DNA of 64,000 nt, taken from Streptomyces rishiriensis. Its GTDB lineage: Bacteria > Actinomycetota > Actinomycetes > Streptomycetales > Streptomycetaceae. Location: positions 62,001 through 126,000 of the forward strand of contig NZ_BEWA01000014.1 in assembly GCF_003112535.1 (NCBI RefSeq). The letters are read 5' to 3'. The translations under genes and the position numbers were made by a program. How positions within the stretch are numbered: position 1 is the first letter of the stretch; the number at the start of each line of letters is the position of its first letter. The notes below the pieces were generated by a model. That model worked only from the letters and a program-made list of their open reading frames with translations. It had not been told where the DNA came from and did no database searches. Of the stretch, positions 16,351 through 24,626 are shown piece by piece.

Positions 16351-16808
16351 GGAGGACTTCGGTAGGTCGATCCGGTCGATGTCCGGTGCGTGGCCCGCAC
16401 CGCTGTCGGCGGTGATCGTGTCGGCGCCTGCCTTGAGCGTCACCGGCACGTGGACGTCGGCGACGGTTCCCCCGGTCGCCGGTGGCGGGGAACGTGGGGC
16501 GGGTGGCGCCGCCGCCGTCGGCGGACACCTCGGCCGTGCGGGCGTCGCCGCTGGTGTAGGACCCTGGTCTGGTAGACGCCGGGTTCGTCGACGACTACGT
16601 CGGTGAAGGTGAGCTTGCCGCCCAGGTACAGGTTGCCTGCCTCGTGCTCGCCGGAGCAAGCCGAGCAGTCGGCGACGGCCGCGATTTCGCCGAGGACGCC
16701 GGCCGGCGCCTCGGCCTCGCAGCCGGTCCACTGCAGCGCGCCGCCGTGCGGGGCGACGGTGAAGAGACGTCGGCCTTCAAGAGCCTTCGGCGTCACGGGC
16801 ATTGGCAT
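16351..16808 (-). pseudogene. Frame-shifted carbohydrate-binding module, remnant of a secreted glycosidase
   Basis: Three reading frames join into one module of the type found at the C-terminus of Streptomyces GH27 alpha-galactosidases. Frame one: CEAEAPAGVLGEIAAV then GNLYLGGKLTFTDVVV, ending VYQTR (16563). Frame two: YTSGDARTAEVSADGG. Frame three: TVADVHVPVTLKAGADTIT then GHAPDIDRIDLPKS. The breaks are near 16558 (two bases missing) and in a G run near 16482-16486 (one base extra). The catalytic domain is absent; only its last strand (LFTVAPHGGAL) remains. No promoter or RBS is seen. This is a clear decayed fragment, not a functional gene. Confidence 0.75.
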
Positions 16809-16890
16809 GACATCGAAGGCAGGGTGTGACTCGCCGAGCCGGACGACAGCTCACTGGGCCGACCGGCCGCAGCCCACCGCTCACAGCCGA

Positions 16891-16919
16891 CCGCCCACCG
16901 TCGGGAGGACGGTGGGCGG
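16891..16919 (-). terminator. Hairpin terminator downstream of the 47-residue gene
   Basis: Perfect 12-bp stem CCGCCCACCGTC (16891-16902) and GACGGTGGGCGG (16908-16919) with a 5-nt loop GGGAG. It lies 47 nt past the stop of the small minus-strand gene ending at 16966. There is no U tract. Confidence 0.65.
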
Positions 16920-16965
16920 GTTGGCCGTGATGCCGGTCGTGCTGTCGCGAGGGTCGGTCACTCGG

Positions 16966-17109
16966 TCAGCGTCGGGTGCGCAGCCGTGCCAGCAGCCCGC
17001 GTGCCTGGGCACGACGGCGCGGGTCGGCCGCGGTACGGCGCACCTGCTCGATCGTGCGCCGCCCCTGGGGGCTCCTGCTGAAGTCCTTGATGCGCTGGAT
17101 GACGCTCAT
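16966..17109 (-). CDS. Small basic protein, 47 residues
   Basis: A short gene with ATG at 17109 and a strong RBS (GGGGAGGAG, 5 nt spacing) encodes 47 residues: MSVIQRIKDFSRSPQGRRTI then EQVRRTAADPRRRAQARGLL and a basic tail RTRR. It is helical and strongly cationic with about 14 Arg/Lys. Similar short arginine-rich proteins occur widely in actinomycetes without known function. A perfect hairpin follows at 16891-16919, supporting an independent transcription unit or the 3' end of one that starts with the gene at 17781. Confidence 0.65.
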   Translation of the reverse strand: MSVIQRIKDFSRSPQGRRTIEQVRRTAADPRRRAQARGLLARLRTRR

Positions 17110-17229
17110 CGTTCTCCTCCCCTGGTCCGTCTGCGCGGTCCGTCTGTGGTGTCCGTCTGTGGTGTACGGCTGGGGTTCCGCCGGTGCGACGACCGCTTCT
17201 GGGCGTCCGGCTACCCCGGAACGGGCCGA

Positions 17230-17781
17230 TCAGGCCGCTCGCGCCGAGCGTCGCCGCAGCCCGGTCGGCGCGACGGGCGCGGACGCCTGGCGAGCGGACG
17301 CGGCCGGGGTGCGCGTGGGCAGGACCCGGTAGGTCGTCTTGGACGGGTCCGTGACCGGCTCGCCGAGTGTGATCCGGCCGGCCGCGTACAACTCGTCGCA
17401 CTCGGCGGCCGGCAGCGCCACATAGCAGCCCCCGCGCCCGCCCTCGGCGTCCAGCGGCCGCCAGTACCCGTACACCCGGCGTCCATTGGCGTGCTCGGTG
17501 ACGAACACGGGCGTACGCGGATCGGAGACGACGCGCAGCACGTCGCTCCCCGCACGGCCCGCCGAGACGGCGGGGCGCGGTGCGGCGGCGGGGCGCGGTG
17601 CGGCGGCGGGGCGCGGTGCGGCGGCGCGCCGGGTGGGACCCGGCGCCTCCCGGGGGCGGGGCACGCCGGCCACGACCGCGACGACGGGGCCCGGCGTGAC
17701 GGGCGCCGTCCACTCCGCACGCATCGGGCGGCGCGCGGAACGTACGTCGAGGACCTGCAGCTGGTCGGCGGTGAGCGGCAT
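17230..17781 (-). CDS. Hypothetical protein with Pro/Ala tandem repeats
   Basis: A 183-residue protein: MPLTADQLQVLDVRSARRPM, then a repetitive Ala/Pro/Arg linker (three APRPAA units, residues about 53-70), then a folded part VLRVVSDPRTPVFVTEHANGRRVYGYW then CYVALPAAECDELYAAGRIT and SKTTYRVLPTR. The C-terminal part has the beta-rich look of a small sensor or binding domain, but I do not recognise it. There is no signal peptide. It lies 120 bp upstream of, and co-directional with, the 47-residue gene. Confidence 0.6.
   Translation of the reverse strand: MPLTADQLQVLDVRSARRPMRAEWTAPVTPGPVVAVVAGVPRPREAPGPTRRAAAPRPAAAPRPAAAPRPAVSAGRAGSDVLRVVSDPRTPVFVTEHANGRRVYGYWRPLDAEGGRGGCYVALPAAECDELYAAGRITLGEPVTDPSKTTYRVLPTRTPAASARQASAPVAPTGLRRRSARAA
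17571..17624. repeat. Three perfect 18-bp tandem repeats inside a coding region
   Basis: The unit CGGGGCGCGGTGCGGCGG occurs three times without mismatch (17571-17588, 17589-17606, 17607-17624). Being 18 bp, it keeps frame and encodes the repeated Ala/Pro/Arg linker of the minus-strand gene 17230-17781. Perfect identity suggests recent slippage, so copy number may vary between strains. Confidence 0.9.
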
Positions 17782-18097
17782 CGTCGGTGACCTTTCCTGG
17801 GCGGGGACATGAGACCGCCTACCCGGCTGAGCCGGAGTTGATCTCACCTGGGGCATCCTTCATCACTGCACTGACAACGCGACCTCCCGCGACCTCCCCA
17901 CGGGGATCCCTCCTGCCCCGGAGGGCGCCCCGCACACCGCGACAGGGTTCAACACCTGCCGATAGGGGCACTCGGCGCACCTCGTCCGCGGCGAGCGCAG
18001 GAGGCACGCGTGGCTGTTCCGCATCGACTGGTCCGGCATCGACCGGCCGGAGCGTCCCCGGGTGACGCGGCGCTCCCGCACGACCGGGGAGGCGGCG

Positions 18098-19729
18098 ATG
18101 CCTGACGCGGTGGTGATCGGCGCCGGACCGAACGGACTGGTCGCGGCGAACCTCCTGGCGGACGCCGGCTGGAGTGTGGAGGTCGTCGAAGAGCAGCCCG
18201 AGCCCGGTGGCGCGGTGCGGCACGACCGGGAGGTCGACCCCGCGTTCGTCAACGACCTGTTCAGCTCGTTCTACCCGCTGGCCGTCTCCTCCCCGGTGCT
18301 GGCCGGGCTGCGGCTGCACGAGCACGGCCTGCGCTGGAGCCACGCGCCCAGCGTGCTGGCCCACCCCCTCGCCGACGGCCGCTGCGCGCTCCTCGACCGC
18401 AGGATCGCCGTCACCGCGGAGTCCCTGGACGCCTTCCAGCCCGGTGACGGGGACGCCTGGCGTCGGCTGCACGAGGTCTGGGAGCGGGTGGGCCCGGACA
18501 TCCTCGACGCCCTGTTCACGCCGTTCCCGCCGCTGCGGGCCACGGCCCGGCTCGCGGCCCGGCTGCGCGGCGCGGGCGGACTGCGCATGGCCCGCACGCT
18601 CGTCCTGCCGGTGCGCCGGCTGGGCGAGGAGGAGTTCGCGGGCGAAGGCGGCCGGCTGTTGCTGGCCGGCAACGCGCTGCACGCCGACCTCGCCCCGGAG
18701 GCCGCGGGCAGCGGCGGATTCGGCTGGCTGATGTCGATGCTCGGACAGAGCTACGGCTTTCCCGCGCCCACCGGCGGCTCCGGCGCCCTGACGGACGCCC
18801 TGGTCCGGCGGCTGCGCTCACGCGGCGGTGTGCTGCGCTGCGGGCAGCGGGTGGAGCGGATCGTGGTCCGCGACGGGCGGGCGGTCGGGGTGCGCACCGC
18901 GGACGGCGACCCGGTCGCCGCACGGCGCGCCGTGCTGGCCGACGTGTCGGTCCCGGCGCTGTACGGATCGCTCCTGGAGCCGGAACACCTGCCGGCCCAG
19001 GTGTCGGCCGACCTGAAGCGGTTCCAGTGGGACTTCGCGACCTTCAAGGTCGACTGGGCGCTTGACGGGCCCGTGCCCTGGCAGGCGGAGGCGGCCCGGC
19101 GGGCCGGGACCGTGCACCTGGCGGACGGAGTCGACGAGCTCACCCGCTTCGCCGCCCAGATCGCCATGCACCAGGTCCCGGACCGTCCGTTCGCGCTGTT
19201 CGGCCAGATGACGACGACCGACCCCGTGCGCTCCCCCGCCGGCACCGAGGCCGCCTGGGCCTACACCCACGTCCCGCAGGAGATCACGGGCGACGCCGGC
19301 GACGAAGGACTGACGGGCGTCTGGGACGCGAAGGAGCGGGAGCTGATGGCCGACCGCGTCGAACGCCAGGTGGAGCGGTTCGCCCCCGGTTTCCGGTCCC
19401 TGATCCGGGCCCGGCGCGTCCTGGCCCCGCCCACGCTGCAGGCCCTCGACGCCAACCTGCACGGCGGCGCGATCAACGGCGGTACGACCGCCCTCCACCA
19501 GCAGCTCTTCTTCCGCCCGCTGGCCGGCAGCGGGCGCCCGGAGACGGCCGTGCGCGGGCTGTTCCTGGCCTCCGCAGGCGCCCACCCCGGGGGCGGCGTG
19601 CACGGGGCGCCGGGGGCGAACGCGGCGCGCGCGGCGCTGCGCCGCCATGTCCCGCCCGGCCGGACGTACGTGCAGCGGGTCCTGGCCCGCCGCGACCGCA
19701 CCGGTGCGAAGCGGCCGTCCACCGGCTGA
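18098..19729 (+). CDS. Phytoene desaturase-like NAD(P)/FAD oxidoreductase
   Basis: A 543-residue flavoprotein of the CrtI/retinol-saturase-like group. The N-terminal dinucleotide motif is DAVVIGAGPNGLVAANLLADAG (residues 3-24), with EEQPEPGGAVRH for FAD. The C-terminal FAD motif is GLFLASAGAHPGGGVHGAPGANAARAAL. It lacks other carotenoid genes nearby, so carotenoid desaturation is not implied; actinobacterial members often act on unknown polyunsaturated or isoprenoid substrates. ATG 18098 has GGGGAGG 5-6 nt upstream. The SDR gene follows 34 bp downstream and is probably in the same operon. Confidence 0.88.
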   Translation: MPDAVVIGAGPNGLVAANLLADAGWSVEVVEEQPEPGGAVRHDREVDPAFVNDLFSSFYPLAVSSPVLAGLRLHEHGLRWSHAPSVLAHPLADGRCALLDRRIAVTAESLDAFQPGDGDAWRRLHEVWERVGPDILDALFTPFPPLRATARLAARLRGAGGLRMARTLVLPVRRLGEEEFAGEGGRLLLAGNALHADLAPEAAGSGGFGWLMSMLGQSYGFPAPTGGSGALTDALVRRLRSRGGVLRCGQRVERIVVRDGRAVGVRTADGDPVAARRAVLADVSVPALYGSLLEPEHLPAQVSADLKRFQWDFATFKVDWALDGPVPWQAEAARRAGTVHLADGVDELTRFAAQIAMHQVPDRPFALFGQMTTTDPVRSPAGTEAAWAYTHVPQEITGDAGDEGLTGVWDAKERELMADRVERQVERFAPGFRSLIRARRVLAPPTLQALDANLHGGAINGGTTALHQQLFFRPLAGSGRPETAVRGLFLASAGAHPGGGVHGAPGANAARAALRRHVPPGRTYVQRVLARRDRTGAKRPSTG

Positions 19730-19763
19730 ACGGCTTCACCGCCGTCGAGGAAGGGAGCAGCCC

Positions 19764-20660
19764 GTGCACGAGAGTCCCCTGCGAGACCGCACCGTCGTGA
19801 TCACGGGAGCCGCCCGAGGACTGGGGGCGGCGCAGGCGCGGGAGTTCGCCCGGCGCGGTGCGCGGCCGGCGCTGATCGGTCACGAAGGGGAGGCGTTGCG
19901 GGAGTTGGCCGCGTCGCTGCCCGGCCCCGCGCTGGCCCTGGAGGCCGACGTCACCGACGCCGACGCCCTCCAGCGGGCGGCGGCGGCCGTGCGGGCGCGG
20001 CTGGGGCCGCCCTCCGTGGTCGTCGCCAACGCGGGCATCGCCGAGGGCGGACCCTTCGCCGAGGCGGACATGGCGTCCTGGCGGCGGGTCATCGACGTCA
20101 ACGTGGTGGGCAGCGCCCTGACGGCGCGCACGTTCCTGCCGGACCTGGTGGAGACGGCCGGGTACTACCTGCAGATCGCCTCCCTGGCCTCGATGGGCGC
20201 CGCTCCCCTGATGAGCGCGTACTGCGCCTCGAAGGCCGGTGTGGAGGCCTTCGCGCACTCCCTGCGGGCCGAGGTCGCCCAGCACGGCGTGGCCGTCGGC
20301 GTCGCCTACCTGAACTGGGCCGACACGGACATGATCCGGGACGCCGACCGTCATGCGGTGCTGCGCGAGCTGCGCGCCCATATGCCGGCGCCCGCCCGGC
20401 GCGTGTATCCGCCCGAGTTCGTCGCGCGGCGGCTCGCCACGGCCGTCGAACGCCGGCGCACCGCCGTCTACGTGCCCGCCTGGCTGCGCCTGGTGCAGGG
20501 GACGCGTGCCGCGCTGCCGCCCCTGGTCCTGCGCGTGTCCCGGCGCGAGCTGCCCCGGCTGGAGGCGGCCGAGCCGTTCCGGCCCACCGGGCTGCTCGGC
20601 GCGGGCGGACGAGCCGACGGCACGGCGAGTCACCCGGACGAGGGGCCGAGCGGGCGGTGA
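19764..20660 (+). CDS. Short-chain dehydrogenase/reductase (SDR)
   Basis: A 298-residue classical SDR: TGAARGLG (about residues 14-21) for NAD(P), NAGIAEGG, catalytic Ser in QIASLASMG, and YCASK with the catalytic Tyr and Lys. The C-terminal extension beyond the core (RRVYPPEFVARRLATAVERRR) resembles membrane-associated SDRs acting on lipids. GTG 19764 follows GGAAGGGAG. It sits 34 bp after the phytoene desaturase-like gene, so the two enzymes likely work on the same substrate, which is unknown. Confidence 0.9.
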   Translation: MHESPLRDRTVVITGAARGLGAAQAREFARRGARPALIGHEGEALRELAASLPGPALALEADVTDADALQRAAAAVRARLGPPSVVVANAGIAEGGPFAEADMASWRRVIDVNVVGSALTARTFLPDLVETAGYYLQIASLASMGAAPLMSAYCASKAGVEAFAHSLRAEVAQHGVAVGVAYLNWADTDMIRDADRHAVLRELRAHMPAPARRVYPPEFVARRLATAVERRRTAVYVPAWLRLVQGTRAALPPLVLRVSRRELPRLEAAEPFRPTGLLGAGGRADGTASHPDEGPSGR

Positions 20661-20762
20661 GGCTCCGGACACGGAGACCGGACCGCAGACATGACTCGGC
20701 GCCGGGACGGAACCGGCAGACAGACAGTGGGCCCGTGAGGGCGCACAGGACGGAGTGGGCCG

Positions 20763-21434
20763 GTGTCGGTCGATCTGACGGGTTTCCTCGGCGTGGCGCT
20801 GCTCGCCTACCTCGTGCCCGGCCCCGACTTCCTGGTGATCGTCAGGGCGGCGGCGCGGCGCGCCACCCTGGGCCGGGCGGCCGCGCTGGGCGCGCAGACA
20901 GGGCTGTGCGTGCACATGTGCGCCGCGGCCCTGGGACTGTCGGCGCTCGCCGCGGGGTCGGCGCTCGCCTTCACCGCCGTCAGACTGGCGGGAGCGGCCT
21001 ACCTCGCGTATCTGGGCGTGCGGGTGCTCCTCGACGGCCGGCGCGGGGGCGGCGGCCACGACGCGTCGGCCGCGGCGGCGGAGGACGCCCACGAGCCCGG
21101 CCGGGACGCCGACGCGCCGGCGGACGCCGCCCCGGGCAGTCGCCGCGACAGCTTCGTCCAGGGGTTCATGACGAACGTCCTCAACCCCAAGGCGGCGCTG
21201 TTCTTCCTCAGCGTCCTGCCGCAGTTCACCCGGCACGGCGGCTCGCCCGCCGAGGAGGTCTTCCTGCTCGGCGGTCTCGACATCGCCGTCGGCGTCGTCT
21301 ACTGGCTGCTGCTCGTGCGGGTCGCCGCGCGGCTGCGGTCGCTGCTGTCACGGCCTGCCTGGCGGCTTCGCTGGGAACGCACCACGGGATGGCTGTTCAT
21401 CGCCGTCGGCGTGGGCGTCGCCGCCGCGGAGTGA
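20763..21434 (+). CDS. LysE/RhtB-family exporter
   Basis: A 223-residue inner-membrane exporter with about six transmembrane segments. The signature YLVPGPDFLVIVRAAARRATLGRAAALGAQTG is at residues 17-48, and FVQGFMTNVLNPKAALFFLSVLPQF is the second conserved block. A hydrophilic loop rich in Gly, Asp and Ala (GGGGHDASAAAAEDAHEPGR) between the halves is longer than usual. The family exports amino acids and derivatives. GTG 20763 is the start. It is co-directional with the SDR gene after 102 bp. Confidence 0.92.
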   Translation: MSVDLTGFLGVALLAYLVPGPDFLVIVRAAARRATLGRAAALGAQTGLCVHMCAAALGLSALAAGSALAFTAVRLAGAAYLAYLGVRVLLDGRRGGGGHDASAAAAEDAHEPGRDADAPADAAPGSRRDSFVQGFMTNVLNPKAALFFLSVLPQFTRHGGSPAEEVFLLGGLDIAVGVVYWLLLVRVAARLRSLLSRPAWRLRWERTTGWLFIAVGVGVAAAE

Positions 21435-21466
21435 GCGGCACGGGGCGCCCGGTCGCGGCCTCGGCC

Positions 21467-21646
21467 TCAGGAGAAGAACGACCGCTGCGCGGGCAGCCCG
21501 CCCTGGGCGAAGGAGGACGGCGCGCTCATGACGCGGTCCAGGTCGCGCTTGATGCGTTCGGCCTCGCCGCGCACATCGGCGGGCACGTCGCCGCGTTCGG
21601 TGACGAGACGGTGGTAGATGGGGGTGTCGTCGAAGGCGGAAATCAC
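21467..21646 (-). CDS. Small hypothetical protein, 59 residues
   Basis: The frame encodes MISAFDDTPIYHRLVTERGDVP then GEAERIKRDLDRVMSAPSSF and ends QGGLPAQRSFFS. The FDDTPIYHRLVxERGDVP motif looks conserved rather than random. GTG 21646 is proposed, but no strong RBS is visible and the frame is open to 21709. It has no signal peptide or TM segment. It converges on the LysE gene, whose stop is 32 bp away. Function unknown. Confidence 0.5.
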   Translation of the reverse strand: MISAFDDTPIYHRLVTERGDVPADVRGEAERIKRDLDRVMSAPSSFAQGGLPAQRSFFS

Positions 21647-21874
21647 CGGAGAGGCTCTGCTTTCGTGGGCGGTCGGGCGGGCCGACGCGGCAGGACGGAC
21701 AGGGGACACGGCCGACGATCCGAGGGGGCGAACCGGCGCTTGCGGGACGTCGCCTGACGGCTCGGCACGACAGCCTCGGGCGACGACATCATCGTATTGT
21801 CCCCGATGGAGCGGTGAGCGCCGACACCGAGGGGCCCGCGAACGGCCTTGCGGCGCGGCCGGGCGCGGTCCGGC

Positions 21875-22579
21875 TCACCATCGCAACGGGTCCTCCGCCG
21901 CACAGGCTTCACCGGCGAGCCCGGTCAACCCCGGCTCGGGTCCGAGCAGTTGGGCGACGACCGAAGCGATGGCACGATGCCAGTCGCCGCCGCGGCGCAG
22001 CATCGCGTGGTCGCCGCCGCGCACGAGGACGAGGCCGGCTCGCGCGCCCGCCCGCCGGGCCCGGCGCACGTAGCGGGCGGACTCCCCGGGGTCGGTCACC
22101 CGGTCCCGGTCGCCGTGCAGGAGGACGAGGTTCGTCCCGGCGAGACGGTCGACGGGCTCGCCGGGCGGACACCACGGCGCCAGGGCCAGCACCGCGTGCA
22201 CCGAGGGGTCGGCGGCCGCCCGCAGCGCCGCCCGGGCCCCCATGGAGTGCCCCACCAGGATCACCGGCAGCTCGCCCGTCGACGCGCGCAGCTCGTCGAG
22301 GGCGCGTGCGGTGTCGACCACCGGGTCGGCCGTCGCGTTCCATCCCTGGAAGCGGTAGCGGACCTCGCCGAGCAGCACGTCCCGGCGGTCCGTCGCGGCG
22401 AGAGCCGCACGCAGGACGGGACGCATCCGCAGGGCTGCCGGATGCCAGGGCCGGGACCGCGCACGGCCCTGTTCGCGGCCGCCGTGCAGGACCAGGACGG
22501 CGGCCCCCGCCGGCGCAGCCGGCCGGCGCCGCACCACCAAGGCGGTCCCGGCCGCGGTGACGGCCTCTCCTTCGCCCAC
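21875..22579 (-). CDS. Alpha/beta hydrolase
   Basis: A 234-residue serine hydrolase fold: VLVLHGGREQGR (oxyanion region), nucleophile elbow VGHSMGARAAL, acid loop LLHGDRDRVTDP and catalytic His in VRGGDHAMLRRGGDWH. The last block resembles dienelactone hydrolase and serine aminopeptidase-type proteins. GTG 22579 is preferred because GGGGGAG lies just upstream and the fold begins about 20 residues later; the frame is open to a GTG at 22687. It is co-directional with the ANTAR gene upstream. The substrate is unknown. Confidence 0.8.
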   Translation of the reverse strand: MGEGEAVTAAGTALVVRRRPAAPAGAAVLVLHGGREQGRARSRPWHPAALRMRPVLRAALAATDRRDVLLGEVRYRFQGWNATADPVVDTARALDELRASTGELPVILVGHSMGARAALRAAADPSVHAVLALAPWCPPGEPVDRLAGTNLVLLHGDRDRVTDPGESARYVRRARRAGARAGLVLVRGGDHAMLRRGGDWHRAIASVVAQLLGPEPGLTGLAGEACAAEDPLRW

Positions 22580-22726
22580 TGCTCCCCCGCTCTCCTCGCC
22601 CGCTGTCCGCCCCGGCCCGGGTCCGGTCCGTCGGACGACGGTATCGGCCGAGGCGTCGAGGATGTCAAAGACGGGCCGTCCCCGCACGACCGCGCCTCAG
22701 CAGGGCGGGTCGCCGCGGACGCGGGC

Positions 22727-23173
22727 TCACGCCTCCTGGGGGGCGGGCGGCTGGACGGCGGATTCCGGGCCGCGACCGCTCTCGGCGCCACGGTCGAGGG
22801 CGCCACGGTCGAGGTCGGCGCCACGGTCGAGGTCGGCGCCGGGGCCGCGCGCGCCGTGACGGGCCCGGTGGCGGGTCCGCAGCACCGCGGCGCGCATCGC
22901 GGGGCGGATCTCGTCGGGCAGACGGCCGCTCACCACCCAGCGCATGACGTGCTGGGCGACTTCGCGCAGCTTGATGTTGGTGTGCTGGGAGACCTGCCTG
23001 AGCACCTCCCAGCTGTTCTCCGGGCTCAGCCGGCACACCGCCGCCACCACGCCCATCGCCTGGTCGATCTCGGCACGCGAGGCCAGCGCCTGGCGCAGCT
23101 GTTCCACCTCTTGTTCGAGGGCGGCGACCTTCTGTACGAGTTCGTCGTTGTCCGACATGCGGTTGTCCGACAT
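22727..23173 (-). CDS. ANTAR-domain RNA-binding protein with repetitive C-terminus
   Basis: A 148-residue protein: a coiled-coil start (NDELVQKVAALEQEVEQLRQAL), then an ANTAR domain (SRAEIDQAMGVVAAVCRLSP then ENSWEVLRQVSQHTNIKLREVAQHV) and a tail of degenerate DLDRGA repeats. ANTAR domains bind paired RNA hairpins and act as antiterminators. No sensor domain is fused, so control may come from a partner through the coiled coil. The start region is duplicated: GTTGTCCGACATGCG occurs twice, giving MSDNRMSDN and two start codons (23173, 23158), the first with GAGGAGAAG upstream. Confidence 0.82.
   Translation of the reverse strand: MSDNRMSDNDELVQKVAALEQEVEQLRQALASRAEIDQAMGVVAAVCRLSPENSWEVLRQVSQHTNIKLREVAQHVMRWVVSGRLPDEIRPAMRAAVLRTRHRARHGARGPGADLDRGADLDRGALDRGAESGRGPESAVQPPAPQEA
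22784..22840. repeat. 16-bp near-tandem repeats in the ANTAR gene tail
   Basis: GGCGCCACGGTCGAGG occurs at 22784-22799, 22799-22814 and 22817-22832, followed by a partial fourth copy. The spacings (15 and 18 bp) keep frame and encode the LDRGA-type repeats of the ANTAR protein tail. This is slippage-prone sequence. Confidence 0.85.
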
Positions 23174-23422
23174 GCGAGGTCGCTTCTCCTCCTCACGCCC
23201 CCGGGAAAGCCGGTACGCGGCAGCGCACGGCGCAGTCCTGCTCCACTCTGCGCGCCCGGGTCGCACGCCGCGATCCCGGAAACGAAAAGAACCGGGGTCG
23301 GCCGGCCGCACAACGAAAGAAGATCCGGTCGCCTACGGACTGCGCGGGCTTCGTGGAGGAAATGTGGGGCAGACGTAGCGTGAATCGCCGTACACCGATC
23401 CAGGACGAGGAGATCCGGGGGC

Positions 23423-24382
23423 ATGCACACGCTGACCTTCGACAGCGACGACCTGGACCGGACCGAGGACTTCCTCAGCCGTGCCTACGCGAAGATGCGG
23501 ATCGGCAGCAGCACCCCCGAGACGAGCCGAGCGCGGATCAGTCGCAGCGGACTGGGCCCGATCACCGTCGACGAGCTCGACCTCGACTTCGACATGAGCT
23601 ACGCCGTCACCCCGCTGAACCGGATCTGCCTCTGCGTGGTCCACGAGGGCACCATCCAGGACCACGTCTACCAAGGCGTCGAGGACTCCTTCGGCCCCGG
23701 GGACGTGGTGTCCTTCGCACCCCCGACCCTGTCCTACGCCGGCCGGGTATGCAGCGCCCGCTACAACATCACCATGCTGGACCCCGCCCTGCTCGACCAG
23801 GTGGCCGCCACCGCGGCCCCCACCGCGACCGACCCGGTGCGGCTGACCGGACACCGGCCGCACTCGCAGGCCGCGGCCGAGCAGCTGCGGCAGGCGATCA
23901 CCTACGTCCGCGACCACGTGCTGACCGAGCCCGCCATGACGGACCAGCCGCTGGTGGTGTCGACCGCCGCCCAGCACCTGGCCGCGACGGTGCTGAGCAC
24001 GTTCCCCAACACGGCGCTGACGGACCCCACGCCGGCCGACCGCCGCGACGCGCATCCGGACGCGCTGCGCCGGGCGCTGGCCTACATCGACGACCACGCC
24101 GACCAGCCGATCACCGTCGCCGACATCGCGGGGGCGGCGCATGTCACCGTCCGCGCGCTCCAGTACGCCTTCCGCCGGCACCTGGACAGCACGCCGCTCG
24201 CCCATCTCCGCCTCGTGCGGCTCTCCCACGCCCACCGGGAGCTGCAGGCCGCCGACCCGCACGCCGGGACGACGGTCACCGAGGTCGCGGCCCGCTGGGG
24301 CTTCTTCCACCCCGGCCGCTTCGCCGCGCTCTACCGCGAGGTCTACCTGCGCACCCCACGCCAGACCCTCCTCGACGGCTGA
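23423..24382 (+). CDS. AraC-family transcriptional regulator
   Basis: A 319-residue regulator with a cupin-like sensing domain (about residues 30-120: LCVVHEGTIQDHVYQGVEDSFGPGDVVSFAPP) and a C-terminal pair of HTH motifs (YIDDHADQPITVADIAGAAH; TVTEVAARWGFFHPGRFAALYREVY, the conserved second HTH). This arrangement matches AraC_binding_2-type regulators. The ATG at 23423 follows GAGGAGATC. No target operon is adjacent on the same strand; the FUSC gene starts 245 bp downstream. The gap 24383-24626 holds only imperfect GAGACGACCGAG repeats. Confidence 0.9.
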   Translation: MHTLTFDSDDLDRTEDFLSRAYAKMRIGSSTPETSRARISRSGLGPITVDELDLDFDMSYAVTPLNRICLCVVHEGTIQDHVYQGVEDSFGPGDVVSFAPPTLSYAGRVCSARYNITMLDPALLDQVAATAAPTATDPVRLTGHRPHSQAAAEQLRQAITYVRDHVLTEPAMTDQPLVVSTAAQHLAATVLSTFPNTALTDPTPADRRDAHPDALRRALAYIDDHADQPITVADIAGAAHVTVRALQYAFRRHLDSTPLAHLRLVRLSHAHRELQAADPHAGTTVTEVAARWGFFHPGRFAALYREVYLRTPRQTLLDG

Positions 24383-24626
24383 GACGACCGAGACGGCTCC
24401 GACGGCCCGGGCGGCTCGGGCGGTTGAGACGACCGAGCCGGCTGGGACGACCGACCCGCGCACCCCACGCGCGCCGGTCACGCCCCGTGGGACAGGGCTC
24501 GCGTCACCGGCCGGCGTATGACGAGGACTCCCGCCCCGCGGGGAGTGGCTCCGCCTGCGTGGGCGTGGGAGCCGCGCGACACTGGGAGTGCTGACGACCT
24601 CGGGTGGCGCGCGGGAAGGAACGCCG

